NCBI GenBank assembly: GCA_002407675.1
Contig: DHNW01000015.1
Coordinates: 1 to 64,000, forward strand
Direction: 5' to 3'
DNA length: 64,000 nucleotides
Origin: Ruminococcaceae bacterium UBA5406
GTDB lineage: Bacteria; Bacillota; Clostridia; Oscillospirales; Acutalibacteraceae
Shown: positions 24,210-32,693 of the stretch, piece by piece
Numbering within the stretch: position 1 is the first letter of the stretch
How the letters are laid out: every line of letters starts with the position of its first letter
Made by a program: the position numbers and the translations under genes
Notes under the pieces: generated by a model
Database searches by the model: none
Seen by the model: only the letters and a program-made list of their open reading frames with translations
Told to the model about the DNA's origin: nothing

Positions 24210-25907
24210 ATGATCCGGAAAAGAATGGATTTTAAAAAACGTCTGACAAACTTTTATCAAAAGCTTTCCCTGCGTAAAAAAATATTTATTATTTTTGATA
24301 TGCTGCTGCTGATTATCAGTTTCCTGTCTTTTTACCTTCTGCAATATACCAGCAGAACCTATGACCAGCAGCTAATTGACAACTCCTCCCATCTGCTGGA
24401 TTTATATTCAACGGCCATTGAAAACGAGCTTCTGAAAATAAAAAGCATGTCTCTTGCCAATCTGTCGAACCAGCTGGTACAGTCAAACCTGGTAAAAACC
24501 GGCAGTTCAAGCACTTCCATTTACGAAAAGGCACAGTCATTCAAGGCTATGTCCAACTATCTAAATGAACAGGCCCAATCCGAAATTTACCTGTCATCAA
24601 TCACCATCATGGCCAAAAATGGCGAAAACCGTACGGTAGGCAACAGTGTCATCGATATCACACCTGCCTACAGCCAGCCAATACAAAAAAAGCTGAAAGG
24701 AAAAAGCGGTTCACTGGTTTGGATGGGCGCAGAGGGCACCGACGGCAATATCATCGCGGCGCGGAATGTCCGAAAACTGAATTCTCTGCAGGAAATTGGA
24801 ACTTTAATCTACCGGATCGATATGGACAGGCTGGTTGATTATGTTTCCACTGTTTCTCATCCCTACCGTGTAAAACTTGCCATCTTGTCGGACAACGGCG
24901 AAGTCATTTACCGAAATAAAGAGATCGACCCGACAGCACTTCTGAAACTGAAAATCCCAGGTTCGCCCAACTCCATCATTACCATGCAAAATGAAAAATA
25001 CCTGCTCAGCCGGGAAACGTCAAGCAATACTCATTGGACCTATTTATACTTTCTGCCGTATAAACAGGTGTTTCAAAATACGGTTGTCGTGCACTCCATG
25101 TCCGTCGTGGCCTTTCTGTTGCTGCTCATTGTGATCAATATCATTGGATTTTCTTTTTCCAACAGCATTGCAAAACCGATTCAAATGCTCAGCAGAAAAA
25201 TGAAATCCGTGCAGCAGGGAGAGTTTAATATATCCGGCATTTCATTAGTCCCTGAAGAAAAATGTGATGAAGTCGGGCAGTTGAATAATGATTTTATTTT
25301 AATGATCGAAAAAATTAATAACTTGATCAAAGAAAACTACTTGAAGCAGATCCTGGCAAAGGAGTCTCAGCTGAAGGCATTGCAGGCACAGATCAACCCC
25401 CATTTTCTGTACAATACCCTGGACTCCATTTATTGGATGGCTAAATCGGAGCAAAAAGATCAGATAGCCGCCATGGTGCGGTCCCTCGCCAATCTTCTTC
25501 GGAATTCCATTTCTACAGAAGAAGATATTATTACACTAAAGCAGGAAATCAATCTGCTGAACGATTACATTCTGATCCAAAAGAACCGGTTTGAAGATCG
25601 GCTCAATTTTCAGCTGGACGTTGACCCGTCTTTGTGGAATCAGCTTATTCCCCGTCTGACCCTGCAGCCGATTGTAGAAAATTCGATTAAACACGGCCTG
25701 GAAAAAATGACCTGCCCCTGCCTTATTCAGGTTTCCGCCGTCAAAGCGGAGAACTGTTTTATCATCACCGTCCGCGACAACGGCCCCGGCATTTCCCCTG
25801 AAGAACAAATGAAATTAGCTTCGCCCAGCACAGAAAGCGGAAGAAAGGGCGGTATTGGACTTGCCAACATCCGTGAACGGATTCATTTATATTATGGCGG
25901 CGATTGA
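24210..25907 (+). CDS. YesM-type sensor histidine kinase, apparently short at the C-terminus
   Basis: Membrane sensor of a sugar-responsive two-component system. Two transmembrane helices (about 25-47 and 295-320, before NSIAKPIQML) flank a large extracellular domain; then a HAMP linker, the His_kinase domain with INPHFLYNTLDSIYW (phospho-acceptor His in PHFLYN), and HATPase motifs LQPIVENSIKHGLE (N box) and DNGPGIS (G1). The protein stops at GIGLANIRERIHLYYGGD, whereas relatives continue about 25-30 residues through the last beta strands of the ATPase fold. I see no continuation in another frame. ATG at 24210 is chosen; GTG at 24198 and ATG at 24225 are alternatives. The regulator gene follows 13 bases later. 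Confidence 0.88.
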   Translation: MIRKRMDFKKRLTNFYQKLSLRKKIFIIFDMLLLIISFLSFYLLQYTSRTYDQQLIDNSSHLLDLYSTAIENELLKIKSMSLANLSNQLVQSNLVKTGSSSTSIYEKAQSFKAMSNYLNEQAQSEIYLSSITIMAKNGENRTVGNSVIDITPAYSQPIQKKLKGKSGSLVWMGAEGTDGNIIAARNVRKLNSLQEIGTLIYRIDMDRLVDYVSTVSHPYRVKLAILSDNGEVIYRNKEIDPTALLKLKIPGSPNSIITMQNEKYLLSRETSSNTHWTYLYFLPYKQVFQNTVVVHSMSVVAFLLLLIVINIIGFSFSNSIAKPIQMLSRKMKSVQQGEFNISGISLVPEEKCDEVGQLNNDFILMIEKINNLIKENYLKQILAKESQLKALQAQINPHFLYNTLDSIYWMAKSEQKDQIAAMVRSLANLLRNSISTEEDIITLKQEINLLNDYILIQKNRFEDRLNFQLDVDPSLWNQLIPRLTLQPIVENSIKHGLEKMTCPCLIQVSAVKAENCFIITVRDNGPGISPEEQMKLASPSTESGRKGGIGLANIRERIHLYYGGD

Positions 25908-25920
25908 GGAGACAGAATCA

Positions 25921-27432
25921 ATGTTGAAAGTTATGATTGCTGATGACGAGCGGATCATCCGGGAGGGACTGCGCAACTCCATCGTTTGGGAAGACTATGA
26001 TTTTGAAATCTGCGGGTTGGCAGAAAACGGTCTTGCTGCCTTAAAAATTATGGAAAAGATGAACCCGGAACTCGCTATTGTAGATATTAAAATGCCCGGC
26101 CTGGACGGTTTAACCCTTATTGCAAAAGCGGCAGAAGAAGGTTTGAATACCATTTTTGTGATCCTTTCCGGTTACTCAGAGTTCGACTATGCAAAACGCG
26201 CTATGCGATTCGGCGTAAAATATTACCTTACGAAACCTTATGCAGACAAAGATTTAACCGATATTATTGAAAGCGCCCGGTGCGACATCAAAAACAGGCA
26301 GCGAGAAACGGCGCTGCTGAGCAGCGCCATCAAAAACTGCGAAACCGTTCTGCCCGAAACAGAAGAAAAGATCCTGCAAAAGGTACTCAGCGGCACTTTG
26401 GAAAATGATTCTTCCGCAAACATTTGGGACCTTCTGGGGATTCAAATCCAGAACGTCCGTATCGCCGTATTTCCGTGCGATAACCGCTTAACGCCAAAAC
26501 AGCAGCAGCAGGCAACCCGTTTTGCCATTCAGGCTTTACCGAATCAGAATTTTCGCAAATGTTTGTCTTACCAAACAAATTTGGTTTTAATCGCCGGCGC
26601 CATAAACCGAAATGAAATGGAGACAGCCTGCAAAAAAATAGGGCTCTGGCTCCAGCGGCAAACCGGCAATCCGGTTTTCCACATGCAAAGCTGGACTGGA
26701 AATCTGAAAAATATACGCGGCATGTATTTGCAGACCGTTCTCTGCATGAAATACGGAATTCAAATTTTCGAATCCGAAACTGAGCAAAAACCGGTTTTCC
26801 GGTTTTCACAGGATGGTGCTGAATTGTGCGAACCCGATTTGTATAAAGACAGCCTGAGATTGATCCGCATCAATTTGGATCGTGCCGCCGAGTCCTTGGA
26901 AATTAAGGACCTGCAGCATCTAAAAGGCTTGTGCATTGCGTCCTGTCTGAACCTGTTTGCTGAACTGATTCCGGATCAGACCGGTGATTTTGTCGAAAAA
27001 CTGCTCCCTATTGAATCAATCGGAGAAGAAGAAAAATTAAAGAAGTTTGCGGCAATCCTGATGATGGAAGCCGTTGCGACCGGTGAAAAATTCAGCAAAA
27101 ACGATCACAGCCCAACAATACGGAAAATGATTCATTATATAAAAAGCAATTTACAGTTTTCAAACCTCTCTCTTGCCTATATTTCTAAAGAAGTGCTTTT
27201 TATGAATGAAAACTACATTGGAAAATTATTCGCCAAGGAGACCGGTGTAAAATTCTCTCAGTATTTGACCAACATCCGAATTTACAAGGCAATTTTACTC
27301 CTGCGCAGCAAACAAAATTACAAGATTTATGAAATTTCACAGCAATGCGGTTTTGGCATGAACACACAGTATTTCAGCCAGGTATTCAAAAAACAAACCA
27401 GTTTTATGCCTTCAGAATTTCATAAGCTGTAA
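25921..27432 (+). CDS. YesN/AraC-type response regulator
   Basis: Cytoplasmic DNA-binding response regulator paired with the preceding kinase. The receiver domain (1-120) has the acidic pocket DDE (8-10), phospho-acceptor Asp55 in VDIKMPGLDG, and the conserved Lys of YYLTKPY. A long middle region (about 130-400) is typical of the YesN group. The AraC double helix-turn-helix (about 405-500) contains ISKEVLFMNENYIGKLF and QCGFGMNTQYFSQVFKKQ. The start at 25921 follows GAGGAG; the reading frame opens further upstream inside the kinase gene but without a ribosome site. Likely activates the divergent importer-GH115 operon. Confidence 0.92.
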   Translation: MLKVMIADDERIIREGLRNSIVWEDYDFEICGLAENGLAALKIMEKMNPELAIVDIKMPGLDGLTLIAKAAEEGLNTIFVILSGYSEFDYAKRAMRFGVKYYLTKPYADKDLTDIIESARCDIKNRQRETALLSSAIKNCETVLPETEEKILQKVLSGTLENDSSANIWDLLGIQIQNVRIAVFPCDNRLTPKQQQQATRFAIQALPNQNFRKCLSYQTNLVLIAGAINRNEMETACKKIGLWLQRQTGNPVFHMQSWTGNLKNIRGMYLQTVLCMKYGIQIFESETEQKPVFRFSQDGAELCEPDLYKDSLRLIRINLDRAAESLEIKDLQHLKGLCIASCLNLFAELIPDQTGDFVEKLLPIESIGEEEKLKKFAAILMMEAVATGEKFSKNDHSPTIRKMIHYIKSNLQFSNLSLAYISKEVLFMNENYIGKLFAKETGVKFSQYLTNIRIYKAILLLRSKQNYKIYEISQQCGFGMNTQYFSQVFKKQTSFMPSEFHKL

Positions 27433-27444
27433 GGAGATATTCCA

Positions 27445-28290
27445 TCAGCAGGGCGGCTCCCGATAAAGGGCTTTCAGCAGTTTGATTTCCTCGGCATATC
27501 CGTCTAAGTCATTTGGGGTTTCCAAAAGGAAAGGAAGCCCGCGCAGTTTCGGATGATTGATGATCCGCTCAAAAGCATCCAGTCCAATGTATCCCTTTCC
27601 TATTTTTTCGTGCCGGTCTTTGTGGCTGCCAAGCGGGTTCCGGCTGTCGTTCAAATGGACGGCCCGCAGTTTTTCCAATCCGATAATCCGGTCAAATTCC
27701 TTCAGAACGCCGTCAAGGTCATTCACAATATCGTAGCCGGCGTCAAATACGTGGCAGGTGTCCAGGCAGATTCCCATTTTTCCGGACAGGACAGCCCCGT
27801 TTAAAATCTGCTGCAGTTCTTCAAAAGTCCGGCCGACTTCCGTTCCTTTCCCCGCCATTGTTTCCAGCAGGACAGTCGTTGTCTGCTCCGGCTTCAAGAC
27901 GCGGTTCAGAAGCGCCGTAATCTGGAAAATCCCATTGGAAACACCTTGCCCGACATGGCTTCCCGGGTGAAAATTGTATAGGTTGTTCGGGATAGATTCC
28001 ATCCGGTGCAGGTCATCTTCCATCGTGGCGGCAGCAAACTCCCGTTTTTTGGGATCCGCAGAGCACGCATTCAGCGTATAAGGCGCATGTGCCAATATGG
28101 TTGTAAAATTCTTCTCTTCTGCCAGTTTGCGGAATTTTTTTACATCCTCTGGGTCAAGTTTTTTCGCTTTGCTCCCCCGGGGATTCCGGGTAAAGAACTG
28201 AAATGTATTGGCTCCAATTTGAACAGCATTTCTTCCCATTGCAAAAAATCCTTTGGAAGCCGAGAGATGGCATCCGATTTTTATCGGCAT
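27445..28290 (-). CDS. nfo: Endonuclease IV (AP endonuclease)
   Basis: Cleaves DNA 5' to abasic sites during base-excision repair. The TIM-barrel family signatures are present: KIGCHLSASKG, ILAHAPYTLNACS, NFHPGSHVGQG, LLETMAGKGTEVG, MGICLDTCHVFDAGYD, VHLNDSRNPLGSHKDRHEKIGKG and PFLLETPND; these supply the tri-zinc ligands. Length 281 is standard. It sits 29 bases downstream of ogt, forming a small DNA-damage repair operon, and is convergent with the response regulator, only 12 bases away. Confidence 0.96.
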   Translation of the reverse strand: MPIKIGCHLSASKGFFAMGRNAVQIGANTFQFFTRNPRGSKAKKLDPEDVKKFRKLAEEKNFTTILAHAPYTLNACSADPKKREFAAATMEDDLHRMESIPNNLYNFHPGSHVGQGVSNGIFQITALLNRVLKPEQTTTVLLETMAGKGTEVGRTFEELQQILNGAVLSGKMGICLDTCHVFDAGYDIVNDLDGVLKEFDRIIGLEKLRAVHLNDSRNPLGSHKDRHEKIGKGYIGLDAFERIINHPKLRGLPFLLETPNDLDGYAEEIKLLKALYREPPC

Positions 28291-28319
28291 AAAAATAATT
28301 CCTCCCCAGTTTAGTTCTA

Positions 28320-28805
28320 CTATTCTAGAACTTCCAAGTTATGATTACATTTTTCCAGATCCAGCAGCGTTTTTTTAATTTCCAGCCCCGCCGCATAGCC
28401 GACCAGGCCTCCGTTTGAGCCAATGACACGGTGGCAGGGTATTAGGATGGCAATGGGATTCCTGTGGCAGGCTGTGCCCACCGCCCGGCAGGAGCCTGGC
28501 CTTCCGGCTGCCTGTGCCACCTGCTTGTAGGTCCGCGTTTCCCCGTAGGGGATGTCCCGCAAAACCGCCCATATGTTCTTCTGATATTCCGTGCCCTCCG
28601 GTGACAGAGGAAGACTGAACACTTTCCGTCTCCCGGAAAAATATTCGGCCAGCTGCCGGGCAGCTTCCTTTAAAACGGGCGTTTCCTGACTGTCACTTCG
28701 TCGAAAAATATGGCTGCGGCAAAAGAACAGTTTTGTTATGGAATTTTGATATTCTGAAATTCCAATCATTCCAACCGGTGTTTGGCAATATTTCGTATTT
28801 TCCAT
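28320..28805 (-). CDS. ogt: Methylated-DNA-protein cysteine methyltransferase
   Basis: Suicide repair protein that takes the methyl group from O6-methylguanine. The active-site motif IPCHRVIGSNGGLVGYAAG places the acceptor at Cys124; RTYKQVAQAAGRPGSCRAVG is the DNA-binding helix region with the arginine finger. The 161-residue length fits Ogt. GGAG precedes the ATG at 28805 by about ten bases. First gene of the ogt-nfo operon. Confidence 0.96.
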   Translation of the reverse strand: MENTKYCQTPVGMIGISEYQNSITKLFFCRSHIFRRSDSQETPVLKEAARQLAEYFSGRRKVFSLPLSPEGTEYQKNIWAVLRDIPYGETRTYKQVAQAAGRPGSCRAVGTACHRNPIAILIPCHRVIGSNGGLVGYAAGLEIKKTLLDLEKCNHNLEVLE

Positions 28806-29147
28806 TGGAGCATTTCTCCTATCCCCTGCGGTCTTCTTCTTTAAGGATACTTAAAATTTCATGCAAGTCAATACTTTCCCTCCTCAGCGGGAACATTTTG
28901 GAAACATACTATAAAAATATTATTAACTATTATATATATATCTGACTTTTTTCTTCATTTAAAAATTTATGATGGGTGAACTCATAAATCCTGATTGGAA
29001 TTATATTTCCCTAGTTCTAGGATAAAATAAATCATTGTGGAGATAGCGCTCACAATTAGAGTGCAATTCTGTTAAAATAGGATGTTTTTTGTTCATTTGA
29101 TGTTACGACCATCTTACGGGAACCGAATTTAAGAAGGGAGATGTTTT
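28806..29147. other. Divergent intergenic region ogt/pit
   Basis: AT-rich 340 bases between the ogt-nfo operon and the phosphate-transport operon. I see an A/T repeat near 28915-28940 and a strong AAGGGAGATG ribosome site for the pit gene at about 29134-29143. A possible -10 (TTAAAATA, near 29071) lacks a clear -35. No Pho-box repeat is obvious to me. Confidence 0.4.
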
Positions 29148-30161
29148 ATGTCTGCTGTGCTCCCGGTGGCTGTTCTTCTGGTATGTGCCTCCATCTTTGT
29201 CAATGGATGGACGGACGCGCCGAATGCAATTGCCACTGTTGTATCCACGAGAGTACTGAAACCGCGGGTTGCCGTTGTCATGGCAACATTCTTTAATCTG
29301 ATTGGGATCATGTGTTTTGGATCGGCTGTAGCCAGCACAATTGCCAATCTTGTTGATGTAGGCACCGGAGCCAATCCGCTGATTGCCGTTTGCGCTGCTC
29401 AGCTGTCCATCGTTATCTGGTCGGTGTCTGCCTGGAAATTCGGAATACCAACCAGTGAAAGTCATGCACTGATCGCCGGGCTGATGGGGGCCGGGATAGC
29501 TTACCGCGGTCTTGCGGCCTTTCGGTGGGAAGAATTTGCCAAGGTGCTCTGGGGAATTTTTATTTCAACCGTTGTGGGGTTTGTAGCCTCGTACATTGTC
29601 ACCAAAATCGTCGGATTTTTATTCCGGAGGATGAAGCGTTCCAAGGCAAACCGGGTGTTTTCCATTGGGCAGGTTGTTTCCGCCGCGCTTATGGCTACAA
29701 GCCATGGTGCACAGGACGGGCAGAAATTTATGGGCGTTTTTGTTCTTGTCCTTTTACTGGCAAAAGGCCAGCCGGTACCTGCTTCCATTCCCATTGACTT
29801 CCGGGTCATGCTGATTTGTGCCCTGGTAATGGGGCTTGGCACTTCCGTCGGCGGATACCGCATCATCAAAACCATGGGGGTTGATATGGTCAAGCTGGAT
29901 AAGTACCAGGGCTTTTCCGCCGAGTTATCTGCTTCTGCCTGCATGCTGATCACAACGGTTGCGTCTGGCATCCCGCTCAGCACAACCAGCACAAAAGGGT
30001 CGGCGATGATGGGCGCAGGAGCCGCAAAGCGTTTGTCAAACGTCAACTGGGCCGTTGCAAAGGAGATGGTTATGGCATGGATTCTTACATTCCCTGTCTG
30101 CCTGGCTCTGGGCTTTTTCATGACCAAACTGTTTACCTATATTTCAACCTTACTTGTATAA
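29148..30161 (+). CDS. pit: PiT-family inorganic phosphate transporter
   Basis: Low-affinity, cation-coupled phosphate permease. The duplicated PiT signatures are visible: FVNGWTDAPNAIATVVSTRVLKP near the N-terminus and SAALMATSHGAQDGQKFMGVF in the second half, each in a helix-loop context; about ten hydrophobic segments are present. Length 337 is typical for the short bacterial type. The DUF47 gene follows 21 bases later, the standard PiT partner arrangement. Confidence 0.94.
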   Translation: MSAVLPVAVLLVCASIFVNGWTDAPNAIATVVSTRVLKPRVAVVMATFFNLIGIMCFGSAVASTIANLVDVGTGANPLIAVCAAQLSIVIWSVSAWKFGIPTSESHALIAGLMGAGIAYRGLAAFRWEEFAKVLWGIFISTVVGFVASYIVTKIVGFLFRRMKRSKANRVFSIGQVVSAALMATSHGAQDGQKFMGVFVLVLLLAKGQPVPASIPIDFRVMLICALVMGLGTSVGGYRIIKTMGVDMVKLDKYQGFSAELSASACMLITTVASGIPLSTTSTKGSAMMGAGAAKRLSNVNWAVAKEMVMAWILTFPVCLALGFFMTKLFTYISTLLV

Positions 30162-30182
30162 TTCTGAAAGGCAGGGTAGAAA

Positions 30183-30815
30183 ATGAGTAATTTTTTCTCA
30201 AAAGGGCCTGACTATTTCGGCCTGTTTGAAAAGGGGATTCAAATAGCGAACAAGGCGGCAACCATCTTGCAGGCTGCTTTTGCGGACAGCCGGATTAACG
30301 TAGAAAAAATTAAGCAGCTGAAAGAAATTGAGCATGAAGGCGACCAGCATGTTCATAAATGTGCCGAATTGATTGCAGATGCATTCATCACACCCATTGA
30401 GCGCCCGGATATGATGAACCTGATCGCTACGATCGAAGCCCTCACTGACAGTATCGACGATATTGCCAACCAGGTATATATGATGCATATTGCCGAGAAA
30501 GACGAGGTTACCGAAAAATTTATTCAACTGATTGTACAGGCTTGCAAAGAGCTGTGCCAGATGATGTCAATTTTTAAACATTTCAAAAAAGCTCCGAATA
30601 AAATCCATGAAATTTCCATTCGCGTCAACCACATTGAAGAAGAAGGGGATACACTGTTCACCGACGCCATGCGTGCGCTTTTCGACCCGGCTAACAAGAT
30701 GGAAACGATTGAAATCGTTCGAAGGCAGAATCTTTACAATGTTTTTGAAAATTGCCTGGACTGCTGTGAAGACGTTGCCGATATCGTAGGGCAGATCATT
30801 ATTTCTAATACCTAA
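30183..30815 (+). CDS. DUF47 (PhoU-like) PiT accessory protein
   Basis: A 210-residue all-helical cytoplasmic protein of the DUF47/YkaA family, structurally related to PhoU and almost always encoded next to PiT permeases. Family patterns seen are EIEHEGDQHVHKCAELIADAFITPIERPDMMNL, DDIANQVYMMHI and NHIEEEGDTLFTDAMRALF; the E-x3-D pairs are metal-binding in PhoU relatives. Likely controls or assists the phosphate permease. In operon with pit. Confidence 0.92.
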   Translation: MSNFFSKGPDYFGLFEKGIQIANKAATILQAAFADSRINVEKIKQLKEIEHEGDQHVHKCAELIADAFITPIERPDMMNLIATIEALTDSIDDIANQVYMMHIAEKDEVTEKFIQLIVQACKELCQMMSIFKHFKKAPNKIHEISIRVNHIEEEGDTLFTDAMRALFDPANKMETIEIVRRQNLYNVFENCLDCCEDVADIVGQIIISNT

Positions 30816-30928
30816 CCCTGCATGATTGTATTAAAATAATTTTTTCCCTCTGTTTTGTAAATATAGAAAAGCATTTTTCCCTTATCGGTTTCAATTGGAA
30901 AGAGTTGCTTTTTAAAAGCCGTTTTTCA

Positions 30929-30957
30929 TTGACTTTTTACACCTGTGCGAATATAAT
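30929..30957 (+). promoter_or_regulatory. Strong promoter upstream of the amt leader
   Basis: TTGACT (30929-30934), a 17-base spacer and TATAAT (30952-30957): a near-perfect housekeeping promoter. Its transcript would start near 30964 and cross a 180-base leader with an intrinsic terminator before the ammonium-transporter start. Confidence 0.75.
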
Positions 30958-31051
30958 AGCAGCAACAAACGGTGCCGCGGGTTTCCGCTTTTTCAAGCAA
31001 ATCAGATGGCTGCTCTTTTCATGGTTGGTCTGTTTTGGTTTAACTGAATAA

Positions 31052-31102
31052 TTTCGGTAATGACGCCGAATCCAATCTTTCCGGTTGGATTCGGCGTTTT
31101 TT
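31052..31102 (+). terminator. Leader terminator with possible antiterminator, upstream of amt
   Basis: ACGCCGAATCCAA (31063-31075) pairs perfectly with TTGGATTCGGCGT (31085-31097), followed by TTTTTT: a strong intrinsic terminator between the promoter at 30929 and the gene. TTCGG at 31053-31057 can instead pair with CCGAA (31066-31070), part of the 5' arm, so a competing fold exists. This suggests attenuation control of ammonium uptake. No known riboswitch consensus is recognised. Confidence 0.65.
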
Positions 31103-31144
31103 ATTAACTTCAGAGACCTTTTTTTACATTCAGGAGGGAAAGAT

Positions 31145-32541
31145 ATGATCAGGTTGCGAATGGCAGAATCAAAAAAAACAAGAATCTCAGATTTGTTATT
31201 TCCGGGGTTGCGGCAAGCCTGCTGCTGCTTTACGGAGTGGGGGCTTCCGCAGCAGGGATCCAGCCGCCGGAATATGTGATCGCCATCAACACAGTTTGGA
31301 CCATGGTCGCCGGATTCCTCGTGTTTTTTATGCAGGCAGGTTTTGCTATGCTGGAGGCAGGCTCCACCCGTTCCAAAGGCGCTTCCAACATTATGATGAA
31401 AAATCTGATGGACTTCTGCATCGGTTCCATCGCATTCTATTTTATTGGATACGGCCTGATGTTTGGCCAAAGCGTTGGCGGGCTGTTCGGCAGTACCAAT
31501 TTTTTCGGAATGGTTGACCACAACGCGATCGTATCCGGTGTACCGCAGGACGCGTTCATCCTCTGGGAAACCGTCTTCTGCGCGACGGCGGCAACGATTG
31601 TTTCAGGCGCTATGGCTGAACGGACAAAATTCATTGCTTACTGCATCTACAGCGCGGTGATTTCCCTAGTGATCTACCCAGTTGCAGGCCACTGGATTTG
31701 GGGCGGCGGCTGGCTGTCTCAAATGGGCTTTCAGGACTTTGCGGGTTCTACAGTCGTCCATTCCATCGGCGGATGGGCAGCTCTTGTCGGAGCAGCCATT
31801 CTGGGCCCCCGCATCGGGAAATACACAAAAAGCGGAAAACCGAACTCGATCCCCGGGCACAGTATTGTACTGAGTGCACTTGGCGTTTTCATCCTGTGGT
31901 TCGGCTGGTTCGGGTTTAATCCCGGTTCCACCCTTTCCGCCCTGACCGTCGACGCAAACGGTCATTTTAGCATTTCGATTATCGGTACGATCGCTATGAC
32001 AACCAATACGGCGGCGGCGGCCGGTGCCGTGTCAGCCATGATCTATACCTGGATTCGCCGGAAAAAGCCTTCCGTTGCCATGTCTTTGGACGGCGCTGTT
32101 GCCGGCCTGGTAGCCGTCACGGCAGGCTGCGCCTATATCAGTATTGAGGGTGCCCTGCTGATCGGACTGATCGCCGGCGTCCTGGTAGTCGCTTCTATTG
32201 AATTCATTGACACAAAGCTGAAGATCGACGATCCGGCCGGGGCAATCAGCTGCCACTGCACCTGCGGTGTGTTTGGCACTCTGATGGTCGGCCTGCTGGA
32301 TACGAAACACGGCCTGTTTTACGGCGGCGGTTTCCATCTCCTGGGTGTCCAGGCGCTTGGAGTTCTCGCTGTAGCGGCATGGACGGTAGGCACTACCTTC
32401 CTCCTGTTTAAATTTCTTCAAAAGACAGTCGGTCTGCGGGTATCTCCCGAAGAAGAAATGGAAGGCCTTGACCTTTCTGAACATGGCGAACCCGGTTATC
32501 CTGACTTTGAACAGATGGACACGGTTTATAAAGCCAGTTAA
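31145..32541 (+). CDS. amt: Ammonium transporter (Amt), joined only by a -1 frameshift
   Basis: Polytopic ammonium channel/transporter with eleven predicted helices. Signatures: WTMVAGFLVFFMQAGFAMLEAGSTRSKG near the N-terminus, the twin-His region (STVVHSIGGWAALVGA and a later HCTCGVFGTLMVGLL) and a cytoplasmic tail. The only good ribosome site (AGGAGG) points to ATG 31145, whose frame (MIRLRMAESKK) ends at 31279. The transporter frame upstream of its first GTG (31237) is a good signal peptide, NKNLRFVISG then VAASLLLLYGVGASAAG. A -1 shift at the A8 tract 31171-31178 (slippery A AAA AAA) joins them exactly. So this is a base error, a mutation, or slippage in transcription or translation. No glnK follows. 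Confidence 0.85.
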
Positions 32542-32574
32542 CAAAGCTCATAAACAAAGCAAAAGAAGGAGAAA

Positions 32575-32615
32575 TCCTCCCGCAGTGGGATCCGTTCCGC
32601 CGCGGGGGGATTTTT
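32575..32615 (+). terminator. Terminator of amt
   Basis: TCCTCCCGC pairs with GCGGGGGGA (one G-U) around an 18-nt loop and is followed by TTTTT. It lies 34 bases after the amt stop. Confidence 0.75.
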
Positions 32616-32693
32616 GCGTGCGGTTGCTTTGCCGTGCTGGCTGTGCTACAATCAGAACCGGACTGAAAACGGAAATGAAACGGAGGGAAAACA

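Noticed and set aside
31237..32541. Amt starting at GTG 31237
   Set aside because: No ribosome site precedes it, and the upstream in-frame codons form a good signal peptide. The frameshifted start at 31145 explains more, though GTG initiation cannot be excluded.
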